Position numbers and translations under genes: made by a program
The notes under the pieces: model-generated
Seen by the model: the letters and a program-made list of their open reading frames with translations, nothing else
What the model was told of the DNA's origin: nothing
Databases searched by the model: none
In this document: one piece after another, positions 62,829 through 64,000 of the stretch
How positions within the stretch are numbered: the first letter of the stretch is position 1
How the letters are laid out: every line of letters starts with the position of its first letter
Assembly: GCF_001519065.1 (NCBI RefSeq)
Contig: NZ_KQ954263.1
Span: 1 to 64,000, forward strand
Direction: 5' to 3'
Origin: Novosphingobium sp. FSW06-99
GTDB taxonomy: Bacteria > Pseudomonadota > Alphaproteobacteria > Sphingomonadales > Sphingomonadaceae
DNA length: 64,000 bases

Positions 62829-64000
62829 ATGCTGCAAAGACTCAAGATCGGGACGATTGTCACAGGTTGCACGGCATTGCTTGTGGCGCTGATGCTGGGA
62901 CTCGCGCTGATCGGAGTCACCCGGTTGGGCCAGGTTTCGGGCATGGCCGAGGATATCAACAGCACGACGATGCCATCGGTGTTCAAGATCGCCACGATCA
63001 TGACCGATATCGATGTGACGCGCGTGCGCCTGATGCGCATGATGCTGGCCGATGACGCCAAAGTCGTGCGCAAGGCGGCGGCCGACCTCGACAAGTCACT
63101 GGCCCAGACCGATGCCGATCTGGCAGATTATGGCCGGGCGACGCATCGCCCCGCCAAGGAACAGGACTTGTTCGATGCCGCGCAGGTCTCCTGGCAACCC
63201 TTGCGTCAATCGATCGTTGCTGCGCGCGATGATCAGTTGTCCGGCCATCCCGACCAGGCGCGAGTCGAAATCAATGGCCCGATGGTCGATCTGGCGCGCA
63301 CCACGCGCAAGCATTTCGAAGACGTTCTGACATCCAACCGCGCGGATGTGAACAGCCACGTCGGCGCGATCCAGGTGATCGGCAGCGATGCCACGCGCGA
63401 CACCGTCGTGGTCGGGTTGGTCGGTCTGCTGATCGGGTTGGCGGTCATGGCGATCTGCCGGATCAAGGTGTCGCGCCCGGTGGCCCAATTGCGCGACGCG
63501 ATGACGCAGATGGCGACCGGGCAACTCGATATCGACATTCCCGGTCGCGACAAGCACGACGAACTGGGTGATATTGCCCGCGCGCTGGGCGCGATCAAGG
63601 ACAGTGTTGTCGCGCGTGCCCAGGCCGATGCGCAAGCCCAACTGGCGGTGCAGCAAAGCGTGACCGGCGCCCTGATGACCGGGCTCAAGTGCCTGAAGGA
63701 CGGGCGTCTGACTCATCGCATCGACACCGCGTTTCCATCCGAATATGAAACATTGCGCAGCGATTTCAACGCCGCGATGACGGTTCTGGCTGAACAGATC
63801 GGCCATGTCGCCCAATCGGCACAAGGCGTGCACAACGGTGCCAACGAAATATCCGCGTCGGCTCAGGACTTGTCCGAACGCACCGAGGAACAGTCGGCCT
63901 CGCTCAGCCAGACCGCCGGGACCGTCAAGGGACTGACCAGTTCGGTCGCCGAAGCGCGCTCGATTGCCAACGCCGCCAGCACGATGGCGCAGGAAGCCAG
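62829..64000 (+). CDS. Methyl-accepting chemotaxis protein, cut by window end
   Basis: The first 390 residues are visible. A membrane helix (8-29, VTGCTALLVALMLGLALIGV), a periplasmic four-helix ligand domain (about 35-185), a second membrane helix (about 193-215, VVVGLVGLLIGLAVMAICRI) and a HAMP domain (RPVAQLRDAMTQMATGQLDI) with a second HAMP-like region at about 280-325 follow. The signalling domain begins near residue 330 (NEISASAQDLSERTEEQSAS). The C-terminus lies beyond the window. It senses an unknown attractant. Confidence 0.92.
   Translation, partial: MLQRLKIGTIVTGCTALLVALMLGLALIGVTRLGQVSGMAEDINSTTMPSVFKIATIMTDIDVTRVRLMRMMLADDAKVVRKAAADLDKSLAQTDADLADYGRATHRPAKEQDLFDAAQVSWQPLRQSIVAARDDQLSGHPDQARVEINGPMVDLARTTRKHFEDVLTSNRADVNSHVGAIQVIGSDATRDTVVVGLVGLLIGLAVMAICRIKVSRPVAQLRDAMTQMATGQLDIDIPGRDKHDELGDIARALGAIKDSVVARAQADAQAQLAVQQSVTGALMTGLKCLKDGRLTHRIDTAFPSEYETLRSDFNAAMTVLAEQIGHVAQSAQGVHNGANEISASAQDLSERTEEQSASLSQTAGTVKGLTSSVAEARSIANAASTMAQEA

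Overview
The window is about 64 kb of GC-rich chromosomal DNA. The ribosomal proteins, the DUF1476-BolA-Grx4 trio, the exopolysaccharide genes and the paired DUF1800/DUF1501 genes all point to an alphaproteobacterium, most likely a sphingomonad such as Novosphingobium or Sphingomonas. The genus is inferred from protein character and was not searched. There are no tRNA or rRNA genes, no CRISPR array, no phage, and no transposase gene.

Layout. (1) 1-5.5 kb: a folded non-coding inverted-repeat element, a NarL-type two-component system on the minus strand, a LuxR-type HTH protein with a C-terminal membrane anchor, and small hypothetical genes. (2) 5.5-10 kb: a glycerate-kinase-like ATPase divergent from a minimal ethanolamine operon (eutB-eutC-permease). 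(3) 10-15 kb: a Sel1-like lipoprotein, two polytopic glycosyltransferase-like proteins and a secreted beta-helix protein. (4) 15.4-32.4 kb: the str, S10 and spc gene sets from rpsL to adk, in the classical order. (5) 32.5-37.6 kb: an SRPBCC protein, a signal-less PhnD-like protein coupled to a fatty acid desaturase, a homocysteine S-methyltransferase and a YXWGXW-repeat protein. (6) 38-40.6 kb: the alpha operon rpsM-rpsK-rpoA-rplQ. (7) 40.6-46.2 kb: two tandem prolyl oligopeptidases and the DUF1476-bolA-grxD operon. (8) 46.2-54.4 kb: a candidate small RNA, a NUDIX hydrolase and a core exopolysaccharide machinery (phosphoglycosyltransferase, export lipoprotein, tyrosine autokinase, polymerase). 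(9) 54.5-64 kb: two DUF4139 proteins, the DUF1800/DUF1501 pair, a TauE-like exporter, an MFS transporter and a methyl-accepting chemotaxis protein cut by the window end.

Most notable observations. The ribosomal block is cut into separate transcription units by intrinsic terminators after tuf and after rpmD. A recurring promoter signature (TTGAC-like, 17 nt, TAAGGG-like) precedes rpsL, rplO and rpsM, with a looser match before tuf. Ribosomal protein S12 has Arg at position 88, where Lys is usual and where K88R gives streptomycin resistance in other bacteria. A dispersed palindromic repeat occurs twice, once inside the ribosomal operon between rpsQ and rplN. The first 289 bases can fold into a multi-branched structure. 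A minus-strand transcript with C-rich loops may lie downstream of grxD.
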